Notes: generated by a model not told the origin, from the letters alone. 64,000 bases of DNA from Myxococcales bacterium (GCA_013298625.1 JAAFIF010000038.1:1-64000); one strand, 5' to 3'. Shown: positions 18,923 through 27,659, counted from the stretch's first letter. A program made the numbers and translations.

Positions 18923-18929
18923 CCTCCCC
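18923..18929 (-). promoter_or_regulatory. Strong ribosome-binding site of the M16 gene
   Basis: GGGGAGG on the minus strand, five bases before the ATG at 18917. Its spacing decides for the ATG over the GTG one codon upstream. Confidence 0.75.
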
Positions 18930-18958
18930 GGCGATGAATTCAGAACACTATTTCAACT

Positions 18959-19723
18959 TCAGTCAGCGCTGCTGGCGTCCATCGCCGCGGCGTCCGCGAC
19001 CGCGTCCTGCACGACGTCGGGCAGAGGCTCTTGCGCGGCGTCCGGCGTGGCGTCGGGGCCCGCTTCGGCGGCGACGCACACCGAGGCGTCCGGCGGAACG
19101 ATGCGCGCGCATCGCCCGTGGATGCTGTTACTGACGGCGAACTGGCAGTAGCTGCCCGCCTGGCACTCGAGCCCGTCGTCGCACTCGGCGACGCACACGC
19201 CGGGCTCGTTGCACGCTTCGCGTCCGTCGGCGGCCTGGCAGATCCCGGTCGAGCACTGGCTCGCTCGCGTGCACCGCGGGCCGCATACGCCCATCGGCGC
19301 GCCGAGGCAGCCCTGGCCCGCGGCGCACTCGTCGTCGCGAGTGCACGCGCGGGTGCTGCGAGGACGACAAGCGCGCAGGACCTCGAACTCGGGCCCTTCG
19401 CGAACGCCTTCGGCGTCTGGGCCGCCCGAGTCGGGGATGATCCCTCGAAAGTCATAGCGACCGCAGACTTGCCCGCTCCCGCACGCGGCGCTGGTCGTGC
19501 ACCGACCGACGCACGTGCCCATCGCGCGCCCGTCCGGGCCCGCGTCTTGCGCGAGCTGAAACGAGCACACGAGCGACTCGCACTCCGTCGCGCGGCCACA
19601 CGACGCCCCGTTGTTGAGCCCCGGAGCACGGCAAGCGACCCACACCATCGCCGCGCTCACGATCGACGCGGTGATCACCACCGCTCGAGAGAGCGCTGAG
19701 CGAGCCCGACCCCGGCCGCCCAT
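18959..19723 (-). CDS. Cys-rich lipoprotein with Asp/Ala-rich tail
   Basis: The product has 254 residues. The N-terminus is Arg-rich, then hydrophobic (VVITASIVSAAMVWVAC), so the Cys is a probable lipidation site. The middle holds about two dozen Cys in repeated spacing such as CTRDDECAAGQGC and CVAECDDGLECQAGSYC, a pattern of the Cys-rich secreted proteins common in myxobacteria, probably disulfide-stabilised. The last 45 residues are rich in Asp, Ala and Pro. ATG 19723 is given as the start; a GTG at 19732 that overlaps the rplS stop (GTGA) is an alternative. Function is unknown. Confidence 0.7.
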   Translation of the reverse strand: MGGRGRARSALSRAVVITASIVSAAMVWVACRAPGLNNGASCGRATECESLVCSFQLAQDAGPDGRAMGTCVGRCTTSAACGSGQVCGRYDFRGIIPDSGGPDAEGVREGPEFEVLRACRPRSTRACTRDDECAAGQGCLGAPMGVCGPRCTRASQCSTGICQAADGREACNEPGVCVAECDDGLECQAGSYCQFAVSNSIHGRCARIVPPDASVCVAAEAGPDATPDAAQEPLPDVVQDAVADAAAMDASSAD

Positions 19724-19728
19724 TCGGT

Positions 19729-20121
19729 TCACTTCGCTTCGGAAGCGGTCTGCGCGCCGACCTTGTCGCGGGCGTCCTTGAGGCGCGCCGCTTTGCCTTC
19801 GAGCTCGCGAAGGAAGTAGAGCTTCGAGCGGCGGACGACGCCGCGGGACACGAGCTCGACCTTGTCGATGCGCGGCGAGTGCGTCGGGAAGATCCTCTCG
19901 ACGCCGACGTTGTACGAGACCTTGCGGACCGTAAACGTCGCGCCCACGCCGCCGCGGCGCTTGCGGATCACCTGGCCTTGGAAGACCTGGATACGCTCTT
20001 TGTCGCCCTCGACGACCTTGTAGTGGACGCGGACCGTGTCACCCACGCGAAACGCGTCGGTGTTGGTCTTGGCAATACGGTCCTTGTGGAGCGACTCGAT
20101 AACGGGATGCTGGCTGCCCAT
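19729..20121 (-). CDS. rplS: 50S ribosomal protein L19
   Basis: The product has 130 residues and typical L19 sequence: FRVGDTVRVHYKVVEGDKER, IQVFQGQVIRKRRGG and GVERIFPTHSPRI, ending in YFLRELEGKAARLKD. L19 sits at the 30S-50S interface. The C-terminal extension (about 15 residues) is slightly longer than usual. It is the last ribosomal gene of the rpsP-rplS operon, 98 bp after the methyltransferase gene. Confidence 0.98.
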   Translation of the reverse strand: MGSQHPVIESLHKDRIAKTNTDAFRVGDTVRVHYKVVEGDKERIQVFQGQVIRKRRGGVGATFTVRKVSYNVGVERIFPTHSPRIDKVELVSRGVVRRSKLYFLRELEGKAARLKDARDKVGAQTASEAK

Positions 20122-20219
20122 GACTGCTATCTCACTGCCTCCGTTCGGAAGCGCTCACGCGCGCCGTTCTTTGGAGGGGGAAAAAGGGGTGCGGAAGAAA
20201 CCACGCACGCAAGTGCCTG

Positions 20220-20795
20220 TCAACCGCCGGCGCCATCATCGCCGAACAAGCGATCGAAGATGATGGCCGCGGCGCCGCGGACGGGGAGGTGGTTGTAGTG
20301 GCCCGAGCGGATTCCGGGCAGATGAAGCTCGGAGCGCTCGATGATCGCGTCGACGAGGCCGTAGCCCGTACCGAACACGATGATCGAAGGGCGCTCGGAG
20401 CTCCCGAGGATCTCTCGCGCCTCGGCGTAGCTCTTCGGCGCCCGAGCCGAGCGCGCGGCGGTCGTGACCAAGAGCGGCTCGCGGCCCTCTTCGCGGCGAC
20501 GAACGTCGTCGATCACCTCGTCGAGCGACGCGATCGGCTGCACGATTTTCAGCGCTTCGCTGCGCTGCGGGACGCGCTCGGCGCCCTCGCCGTCCTTCCA
20601 ATAGCCAGCGATGTGATCGACCAGCGCGCGCTGCGCTTCGACCGGCGTGACGATGTAGTACCGCGCGAGGTTGTACGTGCGAGCGGTGCGCGCGATGTCG
20701 TGCACGTCCAAGTTGGTGATCGACGTGGTGATCACCGATCCATCCTTGGCCTTCACCGGGTGATGAACGAGCGCCGCGTAGCTGCGTGATCGCAT
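20220..20795 (-). CDS. SPOUT-type RNA methyltransferase (trmD-linked)
   Basis: The product has 191 residues and fits the SAM-dependent RNA methyltransferase family of Thermotoga TM1570 type, which is often encoded next to trmD. Supporting stretches are ALVHHPVKAKDGSVITTSIT, DIARTARTYNLARYYIVTP and, in the C-terminal knot region, IIVFGTGYGLVDAIIE and YNHLPVRGAAAIIFDRLFG. The RNA target is not known. It starts six bases after the trmD stop and precedes rplS, so it belongs to the ribosome-maturation operon. Confidence 0.88.
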   Translation of the reverse strand: MRSRSYAALVHHPVKAKDGSVITTSITNLDVHDIARTARTYNLARYYIVTPVEAQRALVDHIAGYWKDGEGAERVPQRSEALKIVQPIASLDEVIDDVRRREEGREPLLVTTAARSARAPKSYAEAREILGSSERPSIIVFGTGYGLVDAIIERSELHLPGIRSGHYNHLPVRGAAAIIFDRLFGDDGAGG

Positions 20796-20801
20796 GAAGA
20801 C

Positions 20802-21530
20802 TTAGGGCTCCTCTCCGTCGAGCTCGGCCAGCTCTTTTTTGCTGAGCGAGAGCTTCGCAAACAAGTCCGGCCTGCGCTCGCGCGTGCGCCGCAGCGCCTG
20901 CCACCGTCGCCACCGCGCGATGCGCTTGTGATCGCCGCACTGAAGCACCGGCGGGACGCCGACGCCACGAAACTCTGCGGGACGCGTGTACTGCGGATAC
21001 TCGAGCGTCCCGCCGCGCCCGTGCGACTCGTCGACGGACGAGTGATGGTTGCCGAGCACGCCGGGGAGCAGTCGCACGACAGCGTCCAAGATCACCGCCG
21101 CGCCGAGCTCGCCGCCGGTGAGGACGAAGTCTCCGATCGAGAGCTCCTCGTCGATGTATGGACGCACGCGATCGTCGACGCCCTCGTAGCGGCCGCACAC
21201 GAAGGCGAGCGACGACTCGACCGCGAGCCGCTCGGCGTCGCGCTGCGTAAACAGTCGCCCCGAGGGCGTCAGCAGGATCTTGCGCGGCGTGATGCCCTCG
21301 TTGCTCGGCAGCGACTCGAGCGCGGCGACGATGGGCGGCGCGGCCATGACCATGCCGCTTCCGCCGCCGTAGGGGCCGTCGTCCACGGTTCGATGCTTGT
21401 TCGTCGAGAAGTCTCGGATCTGCACGTCGTGCACGCGCACGCGACCCTCTTCGACAGCGCGCCCGATGATGCTGGCCCGCGTGAAGCCATGGAGCATCTC
21501 GGGAAACAGCGACAGCACGTACACGTCCAT
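20802..21530 (-). CDS. trmD: tRNA (guanine-37-N1) methyltransferase
   Basis: The product has 242 residues. It begins MDVYVLSLFPEML and carries the TrmD markers PYGGGSGMVM, the knot loop CGRYEGVDDRV, ELSIGDFVLTGGE and TRPAEFRG. The C-terminal HKRIARWR segment is typical. The enzyme uses SAM to make m1G37 in tRNAs, preventing +1 frameshifts. It lies between rimM (94 bp upstream) and the SPOUT methyltransferase gene. Confidence 0.98.
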   Translation of the reverse strand: MDVYVLSLFPEMLHGFTRASIIGRAVEEGRVRVHDVQIRDFSTNKHRTVDDGPYGGGSGMVMAAPPIVAALESLPSNEGITPRKILLTPSGRLFTQRDAERLAVESSLAFVCGRYEGVDDRVRPYIDEELSIGDFVLTGGELGAAVILDAVVRLLPGVLGNHHSSVDESHGRGGTLEYPQYTRPAEFRGVGVPPVLQCGDHKRIARWRRWQALRRTRERRPDLFAKLSLSKKELAELDGEEP

Positions 21531-21624
21531 CTCGCGGCGCTCCTACGATTCGCCGCGCGAACAGTACACACGTCCGCGGCGGCTCCGCGTCGATTTGCAA
21601 CGTGTGCGCGGCGCGCGGCGCGGG

Positions 21625-22179
21625 CTACTCGAGCAGCGCGTCGAGCGCTTCGCGCGCGACCACGAAGCGCTTCGCGCTGTGATCGACGGACAAAAGAACG
21701 CCTTCGACCACGGGAACTTCGAGCTCGCCCGCCCCGTTGTCGCGCTCGACCACGAGCACGTCGGTGGTCGGGTAGGACTCGACGCGGGAGACCTTTCCGA
21801 CGGAGGCGCCCGCGTCGTCGACGACGGCGTATCCAGGGGCGTCTACCAGGTAGAACTCACCGTCATCGAGCGGCGGAAGCTCTTGCCTCGGCACCCACAC
21901 GAGCGCGCCGTTGAGCTCTTCGGAGCCTGAGCGATCGTCGACGCCCGCGAACTTGAGCACCCAGCCGTCGCCCCCGCGCTGGCACTGCTCGATCGAACAC
22001 TCGACGAACGCGCTCGGAACTTCGGCGTCTGGCGGTGAGATCCGCACGACGCAGCCCGGATCGAGCAGGTCCGTCTCGGTGTTGTACACCCGAGCGCGGA
22101 TCGCGCCGCGGATGCCATGGGCGCGACCCAACGTAGCGAGCACCACGCGCTCACCACCTTCGGCGACGGTCAGCTTCAC
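21625..22179 (-). CDS. rimM: 16S rRNA processing protein RimM
   Basis: The product has 184 residues. The N-terminal RimM domain contains LATLGRAHGIRGAIRARVYN; the C-terminal PRC-barrel contains LPPLDDGEFYLVDAPGYAV and LEVPVVEGVLLSVDHSAKRFVV. RimM binds S19 and assists maturation of the 30S head. It starts seven bases after the khpA stop, so translation is probably coupled. Confidence 0.97.
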   Translation of the reverse strand: MKLTVAEGGERVVLATLGRAHGIRGAIRARVYNTETDLLDPGCVVRISPPDAEVPSAFVECSIEQCQRGGDGWVLKFAGVDDRSGSEELNGALVWVPRQELPPLDDGEFYLVDAPGYAVVDDAGASVGKVSRVESYPTTDVLVVERDNGAGELEVPVVEGVLLSVDHSAKRFVVAREALDALLE

Positions 22180-22186
22180 GGGGCGC

Positions 22187-22450
22187 TCAGTCCTCGACGA
22201 TGTCGAGGAGCACGCGCGGGCCTTCGCCCGCCGTAGCCGACGTGACGATCTGACGAAGCGCGCGCGCCGTGGCGCCGCCGCGACCGATCACCTTGCCCAG
22301 GTCCCCACGCGCGACGCGAAGTTCGAAGATCCGAACGTTGTCGCGGTCGGGCTCGACCTCGTACACCTCGACCTCCTTGGGCTCGTCCACGAGGGCCTTC
22401 GCCAAGAACGTCACAAGGTTGATCACGCGGTTCTCGATCGCGTCCGCCAC
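22187..22450 (-). CDS. khpA: KH-domain RNA-binding protein KhpA
   Basis: The product has 87 residues: one KH domain with helix NLVTFLAKALVDEP and the nucleic-acid loop IGRGGATARALRQIV, containing the GxxG signature. It lies between rpsP and rimM, the standard position of khpA. KhpA-type proteins bind RNA and often pair with KhpB. The start is a GTG; 22450 is given, with GTG 22459 as an alternative three codons upstream. Confidence 0.93.
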   Translation of the reverse strand: MADAIENRVINLVTFLAKALVDEPKEVEVYEVEPDRDNVRIFELRVARGDLGKVIGRGGATARALRQIVTSATAGEGPRVLLDIVED

Positions 22451-22502
22451 TGGTGTCACTCGCTTTGGGAACAGTAGAAGTGCGCAGAACCGAAGGGGCC
22501 GC

Positions 22503-22757
22503 TCAGGCCGTCTTCGCCGCAGCCTTCGCCGCGCGCTTCGTGATCTGTCCGACCACGTCGCTCGGCTGCGCGCCGAGCTTGACCCAGTGCTCGAAGCGAG
22601 CCTGGTCGATCTCGAGCTTGCCGCCAGCGTCGCTGGGATCCCACGTGCCGATCGCCTCGAGGAAGCGGCCGTTGCGCTTGGCCCGAGAGTTGGCCACCAC
22701 GATGCGGTAGAAGGGAACTTTCTTCGTTCCACCGCGCGTCAGTCGAATCGTCACCAT
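22503..22757 (-). CDS. rpsP: 30S ribosomal protein S16
   Basis: The product has 84 residues: MVTIRLTRGGTKKVPFYRIV, then SRAKRNGRFLEAIGTWDP, all typical of S16. The C-terminus has an Ala/Lys-rich tail. It is the first gene of the operon that continues through khpA, rimM, trmD and the methyltransferase gene to rplS. The 269-bp divergent gap upstream must hold its promoter, but I see no convincing consensus. Confidence 0.98.
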   Translation of the reverse strand: MVTIRLTRGGTKKVPFYRIVVANSRAKRNGRFLEAIGTWDPSDAGGKLEIDQARFEHWVKLGAQPSDVVGQITKRAAKAAAKTA

Positions 22758-23026
22758 CGTTGCATTCCGTCGAAAAAGTCACCCGAGCAATCAGCCATTG
22801 CCCGAAACAGGGGCGCGAACCCTACCGGCCTGTCCCTGCTACGTCAAGGCGGGCCTTCGAAGAACGTCGCGTCCTCGAACCGACCGCTGTCTAGCACACT
22901 CTTCTGCGGCAACGTTGCGACGAACTGCGATTGGCCACGAAGACCGGCCGTTCTCGCCGCGTGCGCCCCTGCGATCGCATCTCGACCGCCTGCGCGCAAT
23001 GAGGCAAACCACGCGCACCCTCCTCG

Positions 23027-24808
23027 ATGCGCATCCGCTCGCTCCCCCACCTCGCGCTCGTCACCCTCGCCCTCGCCGGAAGCTCCCTCGGCGCCTCGTG
23101 CAACGGCCGCAAGCCGCAGCCGCAGCCGCCGGCCACGCGCGCGGACGCCAGCGTCGCCGTCCGCGAGGGCGCGCCCACTCTACGGCTGTATTTTCTGGTC
23201 GATCTCGACGGTTACTTCGAGCCGTGCGGCTGCAACGACCGCCCCCTCGGCGGCATCGACCGCCTCGCCCGCTTCATCGAGCGCGAGCGCGCCACAGCCC
23301 CGCGCGACCTGCTCGTCGCCGCCGGCGACCTCATCTTTCGCGACCCCACGATGGACCCGCGCATGGTCTACCAAGAGACCCGCAAGGCCGAGTCCCTCGT
23401 GCAGATCCTCGACCGCATCGGGCTCGCCGCGTTCGCCCCAGGACCCAGTGATTTCGCCCGCGGATCCGATGAGTACGCCCGCATCACCCGCGAGCAGCGC
23501 GCCGTTCGCCTCGGCGCCAACGTCTCGACCGAGGCCGACGCGGGCGCTCCGGGCGGCGACGCTTCGACGCAGATTCCCGCAGCATTTCGGCCGTCGATGA
23601 TCCACGAGGTCGACGGAATCAAGGTCGGCGTCGTCGGCGTCAGCGACTTTCGTCCCAGCCCCGATGTCGCTGCGCCCGCAGGAGCTCCGAGCACGCGCGA
23701 CCCCGTCGAGAGCGCCCGCGCCGCGGTCGAAGCCGTTCGCCGCGAAGGAGCCCGCGTCGTCGTCGTCCTCGCGAGCGTCCCGCGCCGCGACGCCGTCTCG
23801 ATCGCGCGCAACGTCACCGGCGTGGATTTCGTCGTCGTCGCCCGCGAAGAGAGCAACACACCCCCGCCGCCCGAGCGCGTCGGACGAGCCTTCGTCCTCA
23901 GCGCCCCCAACCAGGGCAAGTTCGTCGGCGTCGTCGACCTCTTCATTCGCCCAGGAGACCCCGGCTTCTCCGACGCGAGCCCGAGCTCGGCCGACGCCCT
24001 TCGCGCCTCGCTCGACCGCCGCATCCGCGAGCTGCGTCAGCGACTCGAAGCGTGGTCGCGCGACCCCTCCGTGGACCAGAGCGCCGTCACGCAGCAGCGC
24101 GCCCGGCTCGCTCAGCTCGAGCGAGAGCGAGCCGCAGCCGACGCGCCGCCGAGCGCCCCCGAGCGGGGAAGCTACTTTCGCGCGCGCGCCGTCGAGGTCG
24201 CCCCCGAGATGCCTCGAAGCCACGAGATCGAACAGCAAATCGCCACGTATTTTCGCGCCATCAACGACCACAACCGCGAAGAGTACGCCTCGATCGCCCC
24301 GCGCCCCGCGCCGCGCGGACAAGCCACGTACGTCGGCGACGAAGAGTGCCGATCGTGCCACGAGCCCGCCTTCGCCATCTGGGAGCGCACCCCGCACGCG
24401 CGCGCCTACTGGACGCTCGAAGTCCTCAACAAGAACTTCAACCTCTCGTGCGTCGGTTGCCACGTCACGGGCTATCAGCAGCCCGGCGGCAGCGAGGTCG
24501 TGCAGAACCAAAACCTCCGCAACGTGCAGTGCGAGAGCTGCCACGGGCCGGGATCGCGACACATCACCGCGAGCGGCGCCGCCCAGCAACGCGCGACGAT
24601 CATCCGCAACCCCCCAGAGGCGTTCTGCGCGCAGCAGTGCCACACGCCCGAGCACTCGGATCACTTCGACTACCAGCGCTACCTCCCGCGCATCCTCGGG
24701 CCCGGACACGGCTATCCCGAAGACGCCACCGACGCGGGTGGCGTGCGCCTCAGCGCGCCGGTCATCCTGAACGGACAAAACAGCGACGCGGGCACGATGG
24801 GACACTGA
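23027..24808 (+). CDS. Metallophosphatase-like/multihaem cytochrome c lipoprotein
   Basis: The product has 593 residues. The signal ends in a lipobox, LALAGSSLGASC. Residues about 50-330 resemble the calcineurin-like/5'-nucleotidase fold (DLDGYFEPCGCNDRPLGGIDRLAR and LLVAAGDLIFRD). A helical, Arg-rich segment follows. The C-terminal region (about 435-560) has haem motifs CRSCH at 441, CVGCH at 475 and CESCH at 502, plus CAQQCH at 534, a CX3CH variant. This matches the cytochrome c554-like domain attached to metallophosphatases in many bacteria. A periplasmic electron-transfer role is likely; the phosphatase may or may not be active. The polymerase-like gene follows by 28 bp. Confidence 0.85.
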   Translation: MRIRSLPHLALVTLALAGSSLGASCNGRKPQPQPPATRADASVAVREGAPTLRLYFLVDLDGYFEPCGCNDRPLGGIDRLARFIERERATAPRDLLVAAGDLIFRDPTMDPRMVYQETRKAESLVQILDRIGLAAFAPGPSDFARGSDEYARITREQRAVRLGANVSTEADAGAPGGDASTQIPAAFRPSMIHEVDGIKVGVVGVSDFRPSPDVAAPAGAPSTRDPVESARAAVEAVRREGARVVVVLASVPRRDAVSIARNVTGVDFVVVAREESNTPPPPERVGRAFVLSAPNQGKFVGVVDLFIRPGDPGFSDASPSSADALRASLDRRIRELRQRLEAWSRDPSVDQSAVTQQRARLAQLERERAAADAPPSAPERGSYFRARAVEVAPEMPRSHEIEQQIATYFRAINDHNREEYASIAPRPAPRGQATYVGDEECRSCHEPAFAIWERTPHARAYWTLEVLNKNFNLSCVGCHVTGYQQPGGSEVVQNQNLRNVQCESCHGPGSRHITASGAAQQRATIIRNPPEAFCAQQCHTPEHSDHFDYQRYLPRILGPGHGYPEDATDAGGVRLSAPVILNGQNSDAGTMGH

Positions 24809-24836
24809 AGCGCGCGCTGGACTACAACTGCGCGCG

Positions 24837-27242
24837 ATGTCTCTCGTCCCATACGTCTCCTCCTCGTGGGCGCAGCTCGTCGACCCGGCAAACGGCTACC
24901 TCGAAGCGGTCCGTCGCGATCTCTCGGTATCGACGAGCCCGAGCGAGCGCTGGCACTTCGAGCTCGTCTCGATCGCGTTCGACCGGCCGCGGTACAGCGA
25001 GAGCGACTGCGAGCGCTTCGGGCTCTCGTTGGCCGCGCCGATCAAGCCGACGATTCGACAGCTCATCTACGACGAGCAAGACCCACCGTCGCTTCAAGAA
25101 GTGCGCGAGCAAGAGATGTACTCTGGCGAAACGCTGCTCCCGACGCGCGGCGGGACGATCCTCGTCGACGGCGCGCCGCGGATGGTGCGCGCAGAGCTCG
25201 GCCCGTGTGTGGGGCTCGCGCCCTTCGAGCGCGGCTGGCGCGCGGCGAACATCTGGGGCGACTGCGTCGAGTTCGTGAGCGAAAAGGGCGGCGTCGCGAT
25301 CACTGTTCGTCTCGCTGAGGACAGCTTGCCGTCCTCGTGGGCGCGCGCCCCGGTGTCCTTCGACGTACCGCCCAAAGCGAGGGCGTCCTTCGTCGAGCCC
25401 GCGTTGCCGAAGAAGGTCACGGTGAAGTCGCGTGCGGACGTCGAGGCGTTCTTCGAGCTCGTGCAGATCGACGCGCCCAACGTCGCGGTCGGCGCGCCGC
25501 AGGCGCTCTTCGGGTATCCGCCCGGCGATGGCTGGTCGTTCGACGACCTCGTGCGCGTGATCGACTGGGTGCAGAGCGACGAGGCTGAGCGAGCGCGGCG
25601 CGAGACGGGGACGCCGCTGCGCGTGTTGGGACCTGGGCTCGTGCTGGCGCGGTGGCTTCGGCGTGGGCTCTTTCTCACGATGCAGAGCGCGATCGAGCGC
25701 GGCGACGCCATGACGTTCGGGTCGAAGCTCAAGCCGAAGAAGCGCGCGTCGTTCGACTGGTTTCCCCACGACACGTGGAACGCCAGGCCCCTCGCACAGC
25801 TCGTTCGCGCCCGCGCCGAGAGCGAAGCGTGGGCGCCGCGCTGCCCGAGCGCGCACCCCGTCGCGATCGCCGAGCTCGCCCGCAGCGTGCGCGTCCCGAG
25901 CCACATCGAGCCGCCCGACGGTTGGCAGGTCGACGCGAGCAAGAAGCTCACCCTGGCGCAGCTCCCGCTCTGCGAGATCCTCGACGACGGAACGATCCTC
26001 CGCCCCGATCGCTGGACCGCTCGCACCGTGAGCGATGCCCTCGCGTTCGGAGGCGCGCTGCCCACTGCGCGACCGCTCGTGATCGCCGCGCCACAGCCGG
26101 CGCCGATCGAGAGCGCCCTCGGCCCGCTCGTCGCGAAGCTGGGCGCGATTCGCAGCTTCGACCGCGAGAGCGTGGTGCTCGCGGTGACCGACGACGCGAT
26201 CGCCGTTCGCGACGCCGAGACGGGTGCGTTCGAGTGGATCGAGCCGCGGCGCGCGCGCGCCGACGAGGGCAGCCTGTTTCGCGAGGTCCTCGCGACCACC
26301 TTGGGGTCGCGCGCGATGGGCGAGCCCTTCGCTCGGTCGCTCGCCACGCGCGACGGGACGCTCGCCCTCGGCCGCACCCTGCGAATCGGCTTCGATCGCC
26401 GCGTGGCCGAAGGGTCGATGTGGCTCAGCACCGACGCCATCGGCGTAGCGCTCGACGCCGTTCGCGCCGAAGAAATCGAGTGCGTCCTGCGCGACACCCG
26501 CCTGGGACGCGAAGAGTGGAAGGACGCCAGCCGCACGGACTCGCTCGCTGCGGTGGGCGATCGCGTCGCCGCCGGAGGCTCGCTTGCGACGACGCTCGTG
26601 CCCACGGACGACGAGAGCCTCACACCCGAAGAGCGCTTGCTCGCCGCGATCAACGGCAACAGCGCCGGCCCCGCCCGCGAGCGCGCCACGCGATGGACGG
26701 GCCCCGACGCCACGGTGATCGACCGCGCGATCTTCGCGCGGCGCGGGGTGGACGAGCTCGCTCCGCTCGTCGTCGAACGCGAGCGCCGCATGGCCCAGCT
26801 GCGCGAGCGCGAGCGGGCGTGCGAAGCGCTGACCGAGGACGCACGCGACGCGCTGATCGACATCGTGCGTGAGGACCGCGACCGCGCCGAACGAGGCAAC
26901 GACCTTCCGCCCGGCGTGATCGCCATCGCCCGCTGGCTCTTGTCCTGGTCCGACCCGATCGCGAAGGGCCACACGCTCGCCACCCGAACAGGCCATCGCT
27001 TCGTGATCGAGTCGGTCACCGCCGATCGCTTCTTCGAGGGCGCAGCGCAGGTCGACGCGCTGGTGCACCCTGCGATGCGCGATCGCATCCTCGTCGAAGC
27101 GCGGGCCACCACCCTCGCCCTGCGGCGCGAAGAGCCGCTCGTGCTCGCGCCGGACGCGACGCTCGAGGGCGCGCTCGAATCCATGGGCGCACAATCAAGC
27201 AGCGTGGATTCTTACGGTCTCTACGCGCTGCGGCTGCCCTGA
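24837..27242 (+). CDS. Divergent RNA-polymerase beta-subunit-like protein, probably catalytically inactive
   Basis: The product has 801 residues. Landmarks of RpoB occur in order. Residues 61-110 (FGLSLAAPIKPTIRQLIYDE, then EVREQEMYSGE) match the region E. coli RpoB reads as TYSAPLRVKLRLVIYE and IKEQEVYMGE. NARPLAQLVRA at 315 matches the AKPISAAVKE region, and ALGRTLRIGF at 510 matches ALGQNMRVAF. IECVLRDTRLGREE at 547 and LTPEERLLAAINGNSAG at 595 match the RDTKLGPEE and LTPEEKLLRAIFGEKA segments. LPPGVIAIARWLLSW at 690 is followed by GHTLATRTGHRFVI where RpoB has GDKMAGRHGNKGVI. The frame ends at GLYALRL, aligning with YMYMLKL. Missing are the Rif-region motifs, the FED acidic pair in full, both active-site lysines and the C-terminal clamp. 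Homology is seen by eye; the role is unknown. Confidence 0.8.
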   Translation: MSLVPYVSSSWAQLVDPANGYLEAVRRDLSVSTSPSERWHFELVSIAFDRPRYSESDCERFGLSLAAPIKPTIRQLIYDEQDPPSLQEVREQEMYSGETLLPTRGGTILVDGAPRMVRAELGPCVGLAPFERGWRAANIWGDCVEFVSEKGGVAITVRLAEDSLPSSWARAPVSFDVPPKARASFVEPALPKKVTVKSRADVEAFFELVQIDAPNVAVGAPQALFGYPPGDGWSFDDLVRVIDWVQSDEAERARRETGTPLRVLGPGLVLARWLRRGLFLTMQSAIERGDAMTFGSKLKPKKRASFDWFPHDTWNARPLAQLVRARAESEAWAPRCPSAHPVAIAELARSVRVPSHIEPPDGWQVDASKKLTLAQLPLCEILDDGTILRPDRWTARTVSDALAFGGALPTARPLVIAAPQPAPIESALGPLVAKLGAIRSFDRESVVLAVTDDAIAVRDAETGAFEWIEPRRARADEGSLFREVLATTLGSRAMGEPFARSLATRDGTLALGRTLRIGFDRRVAEGSMWLSTDAIGVALDAVRAEEIECVLRDTRLGREEWKDASRTDSLAAVGDRVAAGGSLATTLVPTDDESLTPEERLLAAINGNSAGPARERATRWTGPDATVIDRAIFARRGVDELAPLVVERERRMAQLRERERACEALTEDARDALIDIVREDRDRAERGNDLPPGVIAIARWLLSWSDPIAKGHTLATRTGHRFVIESVTADRFFEGAAQVDALVHPAMRDRILVEARATTLALRREEPLVLAPDATLEGALESMGAQSSSVDSYGLYALRLP

Positions 27243-27248
27243 GCGGGC

Positions 27249-27659
27249 TCAGGCCGCGGCGCGCGCTTGCACGTTGGCTTTGATCCACTCGACGATGTCG
27301 CCGAGCGTCGTGCCAGGGGTGAAGACCTTCTTGACGCCGGCGGCGTGCAGGCGGGCGAAGTCGTCCTCGGGGATGATCCCGCCGCCGAACACGGCGACGT
27401 CGTCGGCGCCCTTCTTCTTGAGCGCCTCGATCACCGCGGGAAACAGCGTGTTGTGCGCCCCCGACATGATCGACAGCCCCACGGCGTCGACGTCTTCTTG
27501 CACGGCGGCGGCGGCGATCATGTCCGGGGTCTGGTGCAGCCCCGTGTAGATCACCTCGAAACCGGCGTCGCGCAGCGCGCGAGCGACCACCTTCGCGCCG
27601 CGATCGTGCCCGTCGAGGCCAGGCTTTGCGACGAGGATACGAACCTTTCTCTCGGTCAT
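27249..27659 (-). CDS. Stand-alone cobalamin (B12)-binding protein of the methylmalonyl-CoA mutase C-terminal type
   Basis: The product has 136 residues. The motif KPGLDGHDRGAKVVARAL contains DxHxxG, the lower-axial His ligand of cobalamin. LSIMSGAHNT and FGGGIIPEDD complete the B12 Rossmann fold. It corresponds to the small domain of methylmalonyl-CoA mutase or a related acyl-CoA mutase encoded as its own subunit; no large subunit is present here. ATG 27659 is chosen; a TTG four codons upstream is also in frame. It is the last gene after uvrA on the minus strand (45-bp gap). Confidence 0.93.
   Translation of the reverse strand: MTERKVRILVAKPGLDGHDRGAKVVARALRDAGFEVIYTGLHQTPDMIAAAAVQEDVDAVGLSIMSGAHNTLFPAVIEALKKKGADDVAVFGGGIIPEDDFARLHAAGVKKVFTPGTTLGDIVEWIKANVQARAAA

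Noticed and set aside
22758..23026. Possible tRNA or leader RNA in the gap upstream of rpsP
   Set aside because: No cloverleaf, hairpin with T-run or known leader structure can be drawn from this sequence.
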